DNA of 33,887 bases, from IMG/VR virus record IMGVR_UViG_3300020421_000079, positions 1 through 33,887 of that record; one strand, written 5' to 3'. Source of the DNA: a virus. Below, piece after piece: positions 15,366 to 23,469 of the stretch (the stretch's first letter is position 1; each line of letters starts with the position of its first letter). The translations under genes and the position numbers were made by a program. The notes beneath the pieces were generated by a model. The model was not told where the DNA came from. It was given only the letters and a program-made list of their open reading frames with translations, and searched no databases.

Positions 15366-16798
15366 TTGTACGCTATTTGAACATCATTTAAACGAGAACC
15401 TACCGCATGAAATGAAGTGTCGATATACAAGTCATCTCCGTTGCTAAAAGTTGGATGAGTGTAAAATGTTAAATAGTCCTGACCGACTACTTCAGCAACT
15501 TCCCACCAATCGGCTCGACCAAATCCTGAGATTCCTGCCTGTGCGCCAAACCTAGTCCCATCATCTTGCTCGAAGCTTGGAACACCACTATTATTAACAA
15601 AGTAAATAGTCACAATCTCGTCCTTAACTGCGGAACTAAAATCTCTCAGGATCAAAATTTTTGTCCCAACTTCGTAAGATGCATTTGTGTTTGCCTGATA
15701 AATATCTTCTCTTTTCTGAAAATGAATTTCGTTATTTGTTGAATAGTGTCGAATGCGAAACCAATCACCACTTTCGTAAGATTTTTGGTTGTCTAAAAAT
15801 GGTTGGTAAAAATCTATGTTTCCACCTCCAAAATTTAATTTAAATGGAATATCAACTTCGTAGTCAGAATCCTGATTGACAAGTCCAACCCTGACTGACC
15901 GAGTCGCATGACCAATTTGAAATTGAACATATCCATCTTTTTGCCCATCAATTTTTTGAACTGATGATGCTCCTGCGTTGTACCCATCGACCCCGCTAAT
16001 TTTTTCGATAGAACCACCTGTAAAAGTCTGAACTGAACCACCACTCACCTCTCCTTGAAACAAGGATATTGAGCTTACTTCACGAGTGCCATGTGTAGTT
16101 GAAAATCGCAAACCATAGGTTGTTTCCGTTGTTTCAAATTCTACAAATCCGTCTGCGTAAGGAATATTTTTAGCCGATCCATACGGAGTCTTGTTTGAAC
16201 GCAATGTGTGAACCCTAATTTCCCCTGCTTCGTTTGTATCAGCACGGGTAACTTTAGCTACTAATTTAGTCCCACTCGCAATCGGATTACTGAACATCTG
16301 CTGAATGGAAACTGCACCCCCATCCCCCTTAATTATGCCTTGTGCAAGCTTGGTTTGGTCTAGTGGAACCGAACTACTTACAGACCAATTTTCGGGAATT
16401 GTAGCTTGCACATTGTTTTGCATTTGAGACGCACTTGCAAATATGCTTTGTGACGAATTAGTTAAACGCATCCCCCCATTGGACTGAACTAAATCGATTT
16501 CGTATACCTCTCCGACTGATGCAGTTTTACCTCCGTTAGACCAAGATATTAAAACTACAACCTCAACCCCAATTCCAAGCGTAGCTAAATCGAAGTTAGT
16601 ATTTAAAAGTTTTTCGCCACTTAGATTGATCTCCGACAAATTAGTCCAAGTGACAGGCTCAATCGTGAAGTTGCCTGTGGGTGGTGGAGTTTGTCCACCT
16701 AAGTTGACAATAGCATTCTCAGCACTAGTCAAGCGAATGTCTAGGTTCTTTATTTCAGAACCTACCTTCGTGCCTACCTGTGCGAGAATATCAGTCAT
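15362..16798 (-). CDS. tail fibre / receptor-binding protein candidate, 478 aa
   Basis: Begins MTDILAQVGTKVGSEIKNLD, a tag shared with the preceding fibre, followed by a coiled-coil (LDIRLTSAENAIVNLGG) and a Pro-rich linker (QTPPPTG). The rest is beta-rich with several domains, including a lectin-like stretch (DGQKDGYVQFQIG, then SVRVGLVNQDSDYEVDIPF) and DGTRFGAQAGISGFGRADWW. This form fits a receptor-binding protein. No depolymerase or catalytic motif is seen. The stop overlaps the next ATG by four bases. Confidence 0.65.
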   Translation of the reverse strand: MTDILAQVGTKVGSEIKNLDIRLTSAENAIVNLGGQTPPPTGNFTIEPVTWTNLSEINLSGEKLLNTNFDLATLGIGVEVVVLISWSNGGKTASVGEVYEIDLVQSNGGMRLTNSSQSIFASASQMQNNVQATIPENWSVSSSVPLDQTKLAQGIIKGDGGAVSIQQMFSNPIASGTKLVAKVTRADTNEAGEIRVHTLRSNKTPYGSAKNIPYADGFVEFETTETTYGLRFSTTHGTREVSSISLFQGEVSGGSVQTFTGGSIEKISGVDGYNAGASSVQKIDGQKDGYVQFQIGHATRSVRVGLVNQDSDYEVDIPFKLNFGGGNIDFYQPFLDNQKSYESGDWFRIRHYSTNNEIHFQKREDIYQANTNASYEVGTKILILRDFSSAVKDEIVTIYFVNNSGVPSFEQDDGTRFGAQAGISGFGRADWWEVAEVVGQDYLTFYTHPTFSNGDDLYIDTSFHAVGSRLNDVQIAYK

Positions 16799-17355
16799 TA
16801 GCTATTAGCAGTATTAAATGCAGACTCAAAAGTTGAGTAGTCACCAAGTGCTACATTGTTAATTTTTACCCCTGCGGAATTTGGAACTTTAATTTCATTT
16901 ACCGAAAGTGCAGTTGCAGTTGAGCCAAGCAAAGCTTGAAACTCACTAGAATTATCGTTCCAAACAAACTTTGCTTTGTCCTGCGAATTACCTCGATTAA
17001 CTTCAAGTCCTCCGGTTTGTGCAGTTTCACTTCCGTCACTCTGAAGATTTACCTCAATTATATTATCTTCAACGGAAAGCGTTGCAGTATTAATTGTAGT
17101 AGTTGTTCCGGTAACATTTAAATCTCCAATTTCAGCACGAGTTGCTTTTAAATCCGAAAAAACACTTGTACCATCTACTAAATTAGCAATTGATGTTCTA
17201 GTTTCTCCTAGCGAAACTTTTGTTGAATAAGGAGACAAATCAATATTGTTTAACGAAACTTTCGTTGCGTAAATATTTCCCAAACTTACTCGGAGGTCTG
17301 AAAATTCACCTCCAACTTTTTCACCTATTTTTCCTAATATATCTGTAGCACTCAT
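16798..17355 (-). CDS. tail fibre protein, short, 185 aa
   Basis: Starts MSATDILGKIGEKVGGEFSD, nearly the same tag as the following fibre. A helical or coiled part (VSLGNIYATKVSLNNIDLSP and a close repeat STKVSLGETRTS) is followed by a beta-rich region with TGTTTTINTATLSVEDNIIE, a pattern frequent in phage tail fibre and spike proteins, and then WNDNSSEFQALLGS. The protein probably forms a trimeric fibre or fibre base. No ribosome binding site is obvious before the ATG (A-rich leader). Its stop shares one base with the ATG of the next fibre gene. Confidence 0.7.
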   Translation of the reverse strand: MSATDILGKIGEKVGGEFSDLRVSLGNIYATKVSLNNIDLSPYSTKVSLGETRTSIANLVDGTSVFSDLKATRAEIGDLNVTGTTTTINTATLSVEDNIIEVNLQSDGSETAQTGGLEVNRGNSQDKAKFVWNDNSSEFQALLGSTATALSVNEIKVPNSAGVKINNVALGDYSTFESAFNTANS

Positions 17356-17363
17356 AATTTTTT

Positions 17364-17612
17364 TTATTTGTTAAGATCGAATTGTAAATTGAATGAGGAT
17401 TCATCTCCGTACTCCTCACGAATAGTTTGCATGGCATTATCATCTGCGTACTCCAAATCGTTCCATGAGGTGAAACCATCTCCAATCTTTAGCCGATTTG
17501 GTTGTCCTGTTGCGGTAATTTCGAAACCAATTTCACCTTGGTGCAGAGCAGGATTAGTTGTTTCCCAAGCGAGAGTTTCATCCCTACGCATCTGCATTCT
17601 ACGAATAGTCAT
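17364..17612 (-). CDS. fibre-base/tropism-determinant N-terminal-like domain, 82 aa
   Basis: The pattern IRRMQMRRDETLAWETTNPA, then LHQGEIGFEI and RLKIGDGFTSWNDLEY is the standard form of the small domain at the N-terminus of many phage fibre and tropism-determinant proteins. Here it stands alone as one gene and not fused to a fibre. Such domains join the fibre to the virion. The tail (DDNAMQTIREEYGDESSFNL) is acidic. It is coupled to the previous gene by an ATGA overlap, and the next fibre gene starts 8 bases later. Confidence 0.75.
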   Translation of the reverse strand: MTIRRMQMRRDETLAWETTNPALHQGEIGFEITATGQPNRLKIGDGFTSWNDLEYADDNAMQTIREEYGDESSFNLQFDLNK

Positions 17613-17878
17613 GCGTGACCTCCGTCTAATGTAAATGATTCAGCATAGACAGAGTCAGCATGACCTCCGTCAATAATTGCCTCGATAAAATCAACTCCTC
17701 CGGTAACCAATCCATTTAAAGCTAAGGTTCCGTTAATTGTCAGAGTTTCACCCACTCCGATATTTATTGCATCGGTTGGAACAAAAACTGATGGAGTTCC
17801 AATCTTACGAAAAGTATCGGTGTTTATTTCTGAACCAATATCAGGAACTTGTCCGGCAACTACAACAGCAGTAATCAT
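17609..17878 (-). CDS. small beta-rich virion protein candidate, 89 aa
   Basis: Rich in Gly, Thr, Val and Ile, with strand-like repeats (GVGETLTINGTLALNGLVTG) and the ending SFTLDGGHA, while an earlier DGGHA occurs at IIDGGHADSV. The repeat of DGGHA at two places suggests a short internal duplication. No catalytic or membrane feature is seen. It overlaps both neighbours by four bases (ATGA), so it belongs to the fibre gene set and is probably a small structural protein. No family is recognised. Confidence 0.55.
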   Translation of the reverse strand: MITAVVVAGQVPDIGSEINTDTFRKIGTPSVFVPTDAINIGVGETLTINGTLALNGLVTGGVDFIEAIIDGGHADSVYAESFTLDGGHA

Positions 17879-18291
17879 ATTATTTCAGCCTCCTTCTTTG
17901 GAAGATTTTTAAGGAGTTCATTAAATTGTTTTGCAGTCATTTGTCGCTTGACCTCAACTCGATGTGTAGGCTCCCCCTGAATATCCTTTATTGCCTTTAG
18001 AAGATGCGTGATGGTCTCCGGTAACCGGACAATATGCATCTTACTCATTTCCCTGTTCAGTTGATTTAAACCCTGCATTAGACCAAGCTTACATTGGTCT
18101 AAAACATTCTGCGTAAATTCTTCGTGAGAAAGAGACGAGATGGCATTCATTTGCTCTTGTTGAGTCTTAGTTAATGCCAAGGGATGAGTGGAGTCCATGT
18201 ACTCTCCTACGATGTCTTTACAAGCGTGTTGCAATGGAGCCAATCCCATTTTCTTTCTCCGGTTCTCAGCTATTTTAGGTCTTCCTGCCAT
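17875..18291 (-). CDS. helical protein with AT-hook-like start, 138 aa
   Basis: Begins MAGRPKIAENRRKKMG, a basic start with the Gly-Arg-Pro core used in AT hooks and in the first residues of several small terminases. The rest is helical, with an acidic-to-basic change and a Lys-rich end (RVEVKRQMTAKQFNELLKNL). A small DNA-binding or small-terminase-like protein is possible, although it lies 14 kb from terL among tail genes. A virion-associated protein is the alternative. Start and stop each overlap the neighbouring genes (TGATG before, ATGA after). Confidence 0.55.
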   Translation of the reverse strand: MAGRPKIAENRRKKMGLAPLQHACKDIVGEYMDSTHPLALTKTQQEQMNAISSLSHEEFTQNVLDQCKLGLMQGLNQLNREMSKMHIVRLPETITHLLKAIKDIQGEPTHRVEVKRQMTAKQFNELLKNLPKKEAEII

Positions 18292-19787
18292 CAGTACTCT
18301 CCTGCCATTCTTCCGTTAGAAATAAATCCTTCTATGCTCAGAGAATTTAATTCAACCTGACCCGTAGATTCCAATTCGATATTTACTGCATACCCTCGTT
18401 TACGAATATTAAAACGATTCTGCTCTTCCGTATCCGTTGCATTTATTTGCTTTGATAAAATCGTGCTTGCCGGATTTCGAGTATTTACTTTGATCGTAAG
18501 ATTTGCTTCTCCGGTAGTCTTGTACCCCAAGGTTCCACGGGTAAATTTTTTGATCTCCCGTGTTCCTAAAATGTAATCACGGGATTTTACTTTTAGAGTT
18601 ATCAGAGTAGAATCATCAGTATCCTGAGACTCATATTCATAAACTGAATCGTCAGTTAAAATGTAAAGCTTTCCTCCAACTGAGTTAACATCTAAAACTG
18701 AAACAGGAAGGGTATCTAAACTAATAAATTGCGAATTTAAACTATCATAAACTACGCACGAATTTAAGGTAGTTGAATTATCAATTGGTAAAAAGAAATA
18801 AACTAAATTTTTGTGGTAGTGAACAATTGATTTTTCAATCACATCCAAATTTACACGAGACATTGTTTTTATAATATCTTTACTTAGCGGATTTTGGTCT
18901 AAGGTCATTTTCGAGATAGCAATGCCCATCCCTTTATTTGCATCACTCGTTGGAACTAAAACCTGAATATTTCCTTCATTTGAAACAAAATAAGTATATG
19001 ACCCGTTCTGTGCATATGCTCGATGTCCGGCAATTCCGTATTGCCTAGAAATTTCTGAAGTTGAAGAATCTAGGGTATGAATATTATTCACAGCATGAAT
19101 GCTTTTCTTGTTAAACACGAGCAACTGAGATTCTTGCATTACACCCAACCCCAAGGTTTTATCCGCAGTTCCTTTGTTTAGAAAAAACTCTCCGGTTGCT
19201 AGTTGAAAAAGATTTTCATTTAAGATATCAGAGCATATTACGCTTGTGGGAGAATCTGCATAATTAGGAACAATTAATCTGTTGTTCAGGTAAGTCCCAA
19301 ACGGGGCATCCGGACAGACTACAAATGTGCCATCCGTGATTGATGCAGTATTTGGTAAATCATCGTACCCTGCTCCTGCCGTTCCGTTCCAAACTTTTGG
19401 ACGATCTCCCTCGCTAAACAAAATTACTTTGTCAAAAGCTTGAATGCCCATAACTTCGTCAGAATCAGAATATGGAAAATTAATTGACTCTGTTCCGCTT
19501 GCTAAAAGACCATGTGCTGAATCTTTAGTGACAACTAATAAATCATCATTTTGCGAATTAGGATTTAAGAATTGAACCAAACACTTTCCTCCGGTTATTC
19601 CGGTAATTTTCTTTAGTCCTTTTCGAGTAACTATTTTACCACTTTCAAATCGTGCATTTTCACTTAATGTAACGACTCCCTCATTTAAATTTGTTGGTTC
19701 AGCCTGTTCGTTTATGCCCAAAAATCCAACATCACCATCTTCGGCAAACGGATCATCAAGTTGGAAAGTTGAGCGATACCTTGGCAC
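18291..19787 (-). CDS. tail nozzle/stabiliser-like beta-propeller protein, 498 aa
   Basis: The start GINEQAEPTNLNEGVVTLSENARFESGKIVTRKG (in the first 60 residues, quoted in parts: GINEQAEPTNLNEGV and ARFESGKIVTRKG) is the usual beginning of podovirus tail proteins that say each protein is built of repeated beta blades, such as nozzle or packaged-DNA stabiliser proteins. Repeating hydrophobic strand patterns run through the protein (KVILFSEGDRPKVWNG, YLNNRLIVP, KLYILTDDSVYEYES). It would close the tail tube below the adaptor. Initiation is at GTG 19787 with a GGGAT-type site upstream. The neighbouring stops and starts overlap by one base on both sides. Confidence 0.75.
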   Translation of the reverse strand: MPRYRSTFQLDDPFAEDGDVGFLGINEQAEPTNLNEGVVTLSENARFESGKIVTRKGLKKITGITGGKCLVQFLNPNSQNDDLLVVTKDSAHGLLASGTESINFPYSDSDEVMGIQAFDKVILFSEGDRPKVWNGTAGAGYDDLPNTASITDGTFVVCPDAPFGTYLNNRLIVPNYADSPTSVICSDILNENLFQLATGEFFLNKGTADKTLGLGVMQESQLLVFNKKSIHAVNNIHTLDSSTSEISRQYGIAGHRAYAQNGSYTYFVSNEGNIQVLVPTSDANKGMGIAISKMTLDQNPLSKDIIKTMSRVNLDVIEKSIVHYHKNLVYFFLPIDNSTTLNSCVVYDSLNSQFISLDTLPVSVLDVNSVGGKLYILTDDSVYEYESQDTDDSTLITLKVKSRDYILGTREIKKFTRGTLGYKTTGEANLTIKVNTRNPASTILSKQINATDTEEQNRFNIRKRGYAVNIELESTGQVELNSLSIEGFISNGRMAGEY

Positions 19788-20026
19788 TATTTATCCCGTC
19801 TCCAATTTTCTAAAAGCCGATCAAGCTTTGTTTCGATACCATCAAGTCTCTTAAAAAGAGTTTCGTTCTCAGAGGTATTTTTTGCCATATCAACCTCAAG
19901 ACTACCAATTCTTTTTGACTGACATTTCATTTCACCTAAAACAGACTTTATCATAAATCCTCCAACGGCAAAAAGCACTCCACTCACTACTTGCAACGCA
20001 TAAAAAACTAAACCACTATCTTCCAT
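19787..20026 (-). CDS. membrane-anchored coiled-coil protein, 79 aa
   Basis: One N-terminal membrane segment (VFYALQVVSGVLFAVGGFMI, residues 7-26) is followed by a soluble helix with heptad spacing (IGSLEVDMAKNTSENETLFK, then LDGIETKLDRLLENW). This architecture is common in small phage proteins next to tail genes, some of them holin-like or spanin-like. With the lipoprotein gene just upstream it could form a two-part membrane system, but the sequence does not decide. Its TAG overlaps the GTG start of the following tail gene by one base. Confidence 0.65.
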   Translation of the reverse strand: MEDSGLVFYALQVVSGVLFAVGGFMIKSVLGEMKCQSKRIGSLEVDMAKNTSENETLFKRLDGIETKLDRLLENWRRDK

Positions 20027-20432
20027 TTTTTATTTTCTTAGTTTGCCAATGCGTATAGACCATAGGCACTAAAATCCATAGCGCTAGACCAATAACACAA
20101 AGTTTTAAAACTCCATAAATTTCAGTAAAAATGTGATCAAAAAATCCTTCATCTCTTGCACTTTTTAGTTTCTCTGTAACTACAGCATTCACATCTCCGG
20201 TTGTAAGTGCCTTCAATACTCTTACCTCAGAATCAACCTTATCTGATCCTTGAACTATTAAGTATCCTGCCCCTGCTCCCAATCCGGCTCCCAACCCTGC
20301 GGTAACCGGAGAACCTCCCAATGCTCCAACCCCTCCACCGACAACAGCAAGAGAGGGTGGAAGAAGTGGTTTAAGAGATGTACAACTTATTGTACAACTG
20401 CAAAGTCCTAAAATTATGAAAAGTTTCCACAA
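20016..20432 (-). CDS. putative membrane lipoprotein, about 138 aa, non-ATG start
   Basis: No ATG is available. From TTG 20432 the product begins as a signal peptide (MWKLFIILGLCSC) with cysteines in lipobox-like positions (LCSC, TISC). A Gly/Ala-rich hydrophobic stretch (VVGGGVGALGG to GLGAGAGYLIV) follows, then a charged soluble part, and a second membrane segment near the end (LKLCVIGLALWILVPMVY). An earlier TTG at 20495 overlaps the previous gene. The order signal peptide, cysteine and membrane segment beside a membrane-anchored coiled-coil protein suggests lysis (spanin or holin type) or a role in DNA entry. No endolysin is visible nearby, so the role is unproven. The 3' end overlaps the next gene by 11 bases. 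Confidence 0.55.
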   Translation of the reverse strand: MWKLFIILGLCSCTISCTSLKPLLPPSLAVVGGGVGALGGSPVTAGLGAGLGAGAGYLIVQGSDKVDSEVRVLKALTTGDVNAVVTEKLKSARDEGFFDHIFTEIYGVLKLCVIGLALWILVPMVYTHWQTKKIKNGR

Positions 20433-20436
20433 AATT

Positions 20437-20847
20437 TTAGTCCATTGAGATGGTAAATCCACCAACCGGAATTTTAAAGATATCCCCTTGGTCAATTTGA
20501 CTAGGTGTATTTAAAGCACCATAAGCCAATAACTGACCTCCCGTAGATGCGTTAAATAATCCGGCATGAGTAATTGTCCCCCATGAAGCATCTGCTGATG
20601 GAAACTGAGCATCTGAGTTTGTGCTAATTGCTCCGGAAGTTACTGATCCAAAACTTGCTTGCATTCTTGTGTATCCACTTCCGTTAAGTTCAGTGCCTCC
20701 TCCGGCATCAGTGGGTGCTTGAGTAAATAACCCTATAAATGCTCCACTTCCGGCACTACCTGCTTGACCATTACCAAAATTGGCAGTTCCTGCGGTTGAA
20801 AGAGCAGTTAACACTCTCGATTCTAAATCATCTGTAGCTTGTGACAT
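20437..20847 (-). CDS. phage tail-fibre-type domain protein, 136 aa
   Basis: A strong AGGAGG precedes the ATG. The body contains the recurring phage pattern FIGLFTQAPTDAGGGTELNG, then GYTRMQASFG, a segment WGTITHAGLFNASTGG and a last strand GDIFKIPVGGFTISMD. Such small beta domains are found as separate proteins or as parts of tail fibres in many phages. A virion-surface or fibre-base role is likely. The N-terminal helix (MSQATDDLESRVLTALST) may attach it. It follows the adaptor gene and the stop is four bases before the putative TTG of the lipoprotein gene. Confidence 0.7.
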   Translation of the reverse strand: MSQATDDLESRVLTALSTAGTANFGNGQAGSAGSGAFIGLFTQAPTDAGGGTELNGSGYTRMQASFGSVTSGAISTNSDAQFPSADASWGTITHAGLFNASTGGQLLAYGALNTPSQIDQGDIFKIPVGGFTISMD

Positions 20848-20879
20848 ATATATATCCTCCTATTTTTAATATTAAATGT

Positions 20880-23108
20880 TTATAAATTTTCGATAGTTAC
20901 ACTATCTAAGTCTAAAATTTGATATGCTTTACTTAGAGCAACCCCCAAACTTCCTGCCACTTGTGCAGGTTGATTTTTATCAGTATTTACTTCCGGAAGA
21001 AATCCCATTGCAACATGAACTTTGTTTGAGTTTGCAATGGTATTAATTGTGATATCTATTTGATTTGTTTGATTACTACCCGTTGAATTATATTGAGGGT
21101 AAAGTTTATATATAGTTCCACCCCAATACGCTTTTGTTTGAGTGAATTGACTATATTGCGGTGCATAGGGTAGTGGCTCAAAATTTGTATATTGCCCTCC
21201 TCCACCATTTGTAGTTTCCGTTACCCCAAAAATACTCTGCCTGTGATGATCACTAAAGCTTATAATTGGAATAGGATAACCATTTGGAGTCATGGTATTA
21301 TTTTCCGGAGTTTGATAAAAGGGAGTTAACGATTGCCCATTTAATTCAACAGAGGCATTTATACCACCTCGCATATCAATTGTGTTTAGCAAAAATAGAG
21401 TTATTGGATAGTTTCCAATATAAATTTCAGTACCACTTCCATTTTGCATCGATGTGCTTGCACTAGTCATAAATGGAGTCTGATTTGCTGATAGCGGATC
21501 ATCGTTAGCTAACATACTTCCGTGCGATCCAAGACTTTCAAATTTCATAGTGATTCTATGATCACCAAGTCCAAGCTGAGTATTTGTGTCGGTTAAATCA
21601 ATTGCACGACTTCTACCAAGAGCAAAATATCTGCCACTTGTACTAGTTTTGCTGTTAAACCATTCTTGCTTTCGTTGCTCGATAAATACGGGCATCTCGT
21701 ATTGAGCCTGAACACTAAGACCCATATTTATATTCACTCTGTTTGCAAATAGTCTTTCGACTATTACGGGTGCAACATTTAATCCAAAACTTGAATCTGC
21801 CTCGTTCGAATAAACATAATTTCCAAATGGTGGTGCAACGGAAATTGTAATTGAAATTGGGTCAACACTACTTGCTTGCCCTGCATCAAAACCACTCAAT
21901 TGAACATCAATGGTTGATGTAATTACTTCTACAGATTTTGTTTTTAGTGCCTCACTATTAATTGCAGGGACTCTTAAATTTGAATGACAAGTTGTAGTTC
22001 CGTATTTCCTGCGAGGGTCTAATATATCCTGAGCTTCAATTTCAGTTTCTAAGGAAAAATATAAATCTAAAGTCGATTTAACATATGGGTTTCTTCCCTG
22101 AACTAAGCTACTTAGTTTAAATGTTAAATCACTTTCTGCCTCAACCAATCTTCCAATCAGGTGAGGTGTTGGCTCAGTAATCTGCGATTGGCGAGCATTA
22201 ATTAATTCACTCGAATTTGGGGAGATTGAAAATGGTTTATTTTTGTTTGCCTGAAGATCAATTTTATCGGTTTCTCTTACTAGCAAGTCTAAAATTTTAA
22301 GCTCTTGTAACCCTGCTTTTTCGTGCTGACCTTCTCCCACTAACCAACTCTGATACGCATGAGCCTTTATTGCTTGTGCCAAGAATCTTGGAATTGAACT
22401 ATCTGTAGATGTCGGTGTAAATGTTGGTGCTTCAATTTTGTACACCATCCAAATTTCATTCACCACAGAGTCAATTGCCTCGAGGTAAACTCCTTCTCTA
22501 CCCTCTCGAAAATTTAAATGTTTAGTATTAGAATAGCGAGGGTCATTAGTGTAACAACCCAAACAATTTCCAATAGTATTGTAACCATATTGCTCATAAG
22601 GAATGTACCTTTCAAAAAATGTGTCAACCTCCTGAAAATAGGTTGTATTCGTTACCTCGATTCCATCAGTTAAGAAATTTGTTTTTCCAAGTGGAGACAA
22701 CGCAATGCAGACATAACTTTTATCATTATGACTAACCCTTGCCCCAATGCCATATAAACCATCCTCACTCCAAGGTGAGTCTTCAGTTCTGTCTCCAATC
22801 TCATACCAATCTAAAAGTTCTGATGGTTCAGTATTGCTGTTCCCATCTCCATGCATTCGGTAAAATTTTCCGGCATGATAAACTTCACTACCTAACTGAT
22901 AAGGAGTTGAGCTTGACCAAACATCTCTAAAATACCTTTTTTCAGTTATTGTAAATTCACCCCAAGGGTAATAGTCCCAACAATAATTTACCGCATCGTT
23001 TATATACTCTGCCAATATGCTCTTTTCATGAGCAAGAACATTGTCAGGATCGATTCCGGCAATGGAGGCAACACCTCGTTCGATTGCCGAATATGTGGTT
23101 GTTCTCAT
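20880..23108 (-). CDS. head-tail adaptor with receptor-binding-like extension, 742 aa
   Basis: The N-terminal 60 residues (MRTTTYSAIERGVASIAGID, then helices with YINDAVNYCWDYYPW) match a pattern common in podovirus adaptor proteins that sit under the portal, like gp11 of T7. Residues 64-132 contain two repeats with identical spacing of W, Y, G, V, Y, similar to the small carbohydrate-binding module of chitinases (CBM5/12). Helical adaptor sequence continues to about residue 300. The last 400 residues are beta-rich, with Ser, Thr, Asn and Gly, and look like an added surface or fibre domain, giving about three times the usual adaptor length. The ATG overlaps the previous stop by four bases. 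Roles of the C-terminal half are inferred. Confidence 0.7.
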   Translation of the reverse strand: MRTTTYSAIERGVASIAGIDPDNVLAHEKSILAEYINDAVNYCWDYYPWGEFTITEKRYFRDVWSSSTPYQLGSEVYHAGKFYRMHGDGNSNTEPSELLDWYEIGDRTEDSPWSEDGLYGIGARVSHNDKSYVCIALSPLGKTNFLTDGIEVTNTTYFQEVDTFFERYIPYEQYGYNTIGNCLGCYTNDPRYSNTKHLNFREGREGVYLEAIDSVVNEIWMVYKIEAPTFTPTSTDSSIPRFLAQAIKAHAYQSWLVGEGQHEKAGLQELKILDLLVRETDKIDLQANKNKPFSISPNSSELINARQSQITEPTPHLIGRLVEAESDLTFKLSSLVQGRNPYVKSTLDLYFSLETEIEAQDILDPRRKYGTTTCHSNLRVPAINSEALKTKSVEVITSTIDVQLSGFDAGQASSVDPISITISVAPPFGNYVYSNEADSSFGLNVAPVIVERLFANRVNINMGLSVQAQYEMPVFIEQRKQEWFNSKTSTSGRYFALGRSRAIDLTDTNTQLGLGDHRITMKFESLGSHGSMLANDDPLSANQTPFMTSASTSMQNGSGTEIYIGNYPITLFLLNTIDMRGGINASVELNGQSLTPFYQTPENNTMTPNGYPIPIISFSDHHRQSIFGVTETTNGGGGQYTNFEPLPYAPQYSQFTQTKAYWGGTIYKLYPQYNSTGSNQTNQIDITINTIANSNKVHVAMGFLPEVNTDKNQPAQVAGSLGVALSKAYQILDLDSVTIENL

Positions 23109-23434
23109 ACCACTACATTAGCACTCTTTGACTTTATAGAAATTAATTCCCCAAATCGCTTTTCCATATATTTTAAAAACGATTTATCTCTCCAAATTCC
23201 TTCGCCAAGTTTGCCTTCCCAAAAATGAAAAACCTCCGGACAAACTTTCATTTTAAGTCTGCCAAAAGGTAAGTTTTTTCTTTCCCCTCCGGAAACTCGT
23301 TTCTCAGCTTCCATAAGTTTAATTTGCTCTCTCTCAGCATTGCCTAGCTCAGCGCGGTACATATCTGCAAGAACCCCCCAAACCTCTTTTGTGAGGTTTT
23401 CTTTTCCTACGATAATTTCTTCCGCGCCGAGCAT
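23105..23434 (-). CDS. hypothetical protein after capsid, 109 aa
   Basis: Charged helical protein beginning MLGAEEIIVGKENLTKEVWG, with a helix rich in Glu, Lys and Arg (about residues 25-50) and a basic end before ISIKSKSANVVV. It sits between capsid and adaptor and its stop overlaps the adaptor ATG (ATGA). The ATG at 23434 lacks a clear ribosome binding site, and a TTG two codons earlier is possible. Place and size would suit a head-completion or capsid accessory protein. No family is recognised. Confidence 0.55.
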   Translation of the reverse strand: MLGAEEIIVGKENLTKEVWGVLADMYRAELGNAEREQIKLMEAEKRVSGGERKNLPFGRLKMKVCPEVFHFWEGKLGEGIWRDKSFLKYMEKRFGELISIKSKSANVVV

Positions 23435-23440
23435 AAACAA

Positions 23441-23469
23441 TAACTAACTAACTAAGCAAATTAACTAAG
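23441..23469 (-). other. cluster of stop codons after the capsid gene
   Basis: Immediately after the capsid stop, the minus strand reads TTAGTTAGTTAGTTA, placing TAG in each of the three frames. Together with the capsid TAA it blocks readthrough in every frame before the next gene. Confidence 0.6.
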
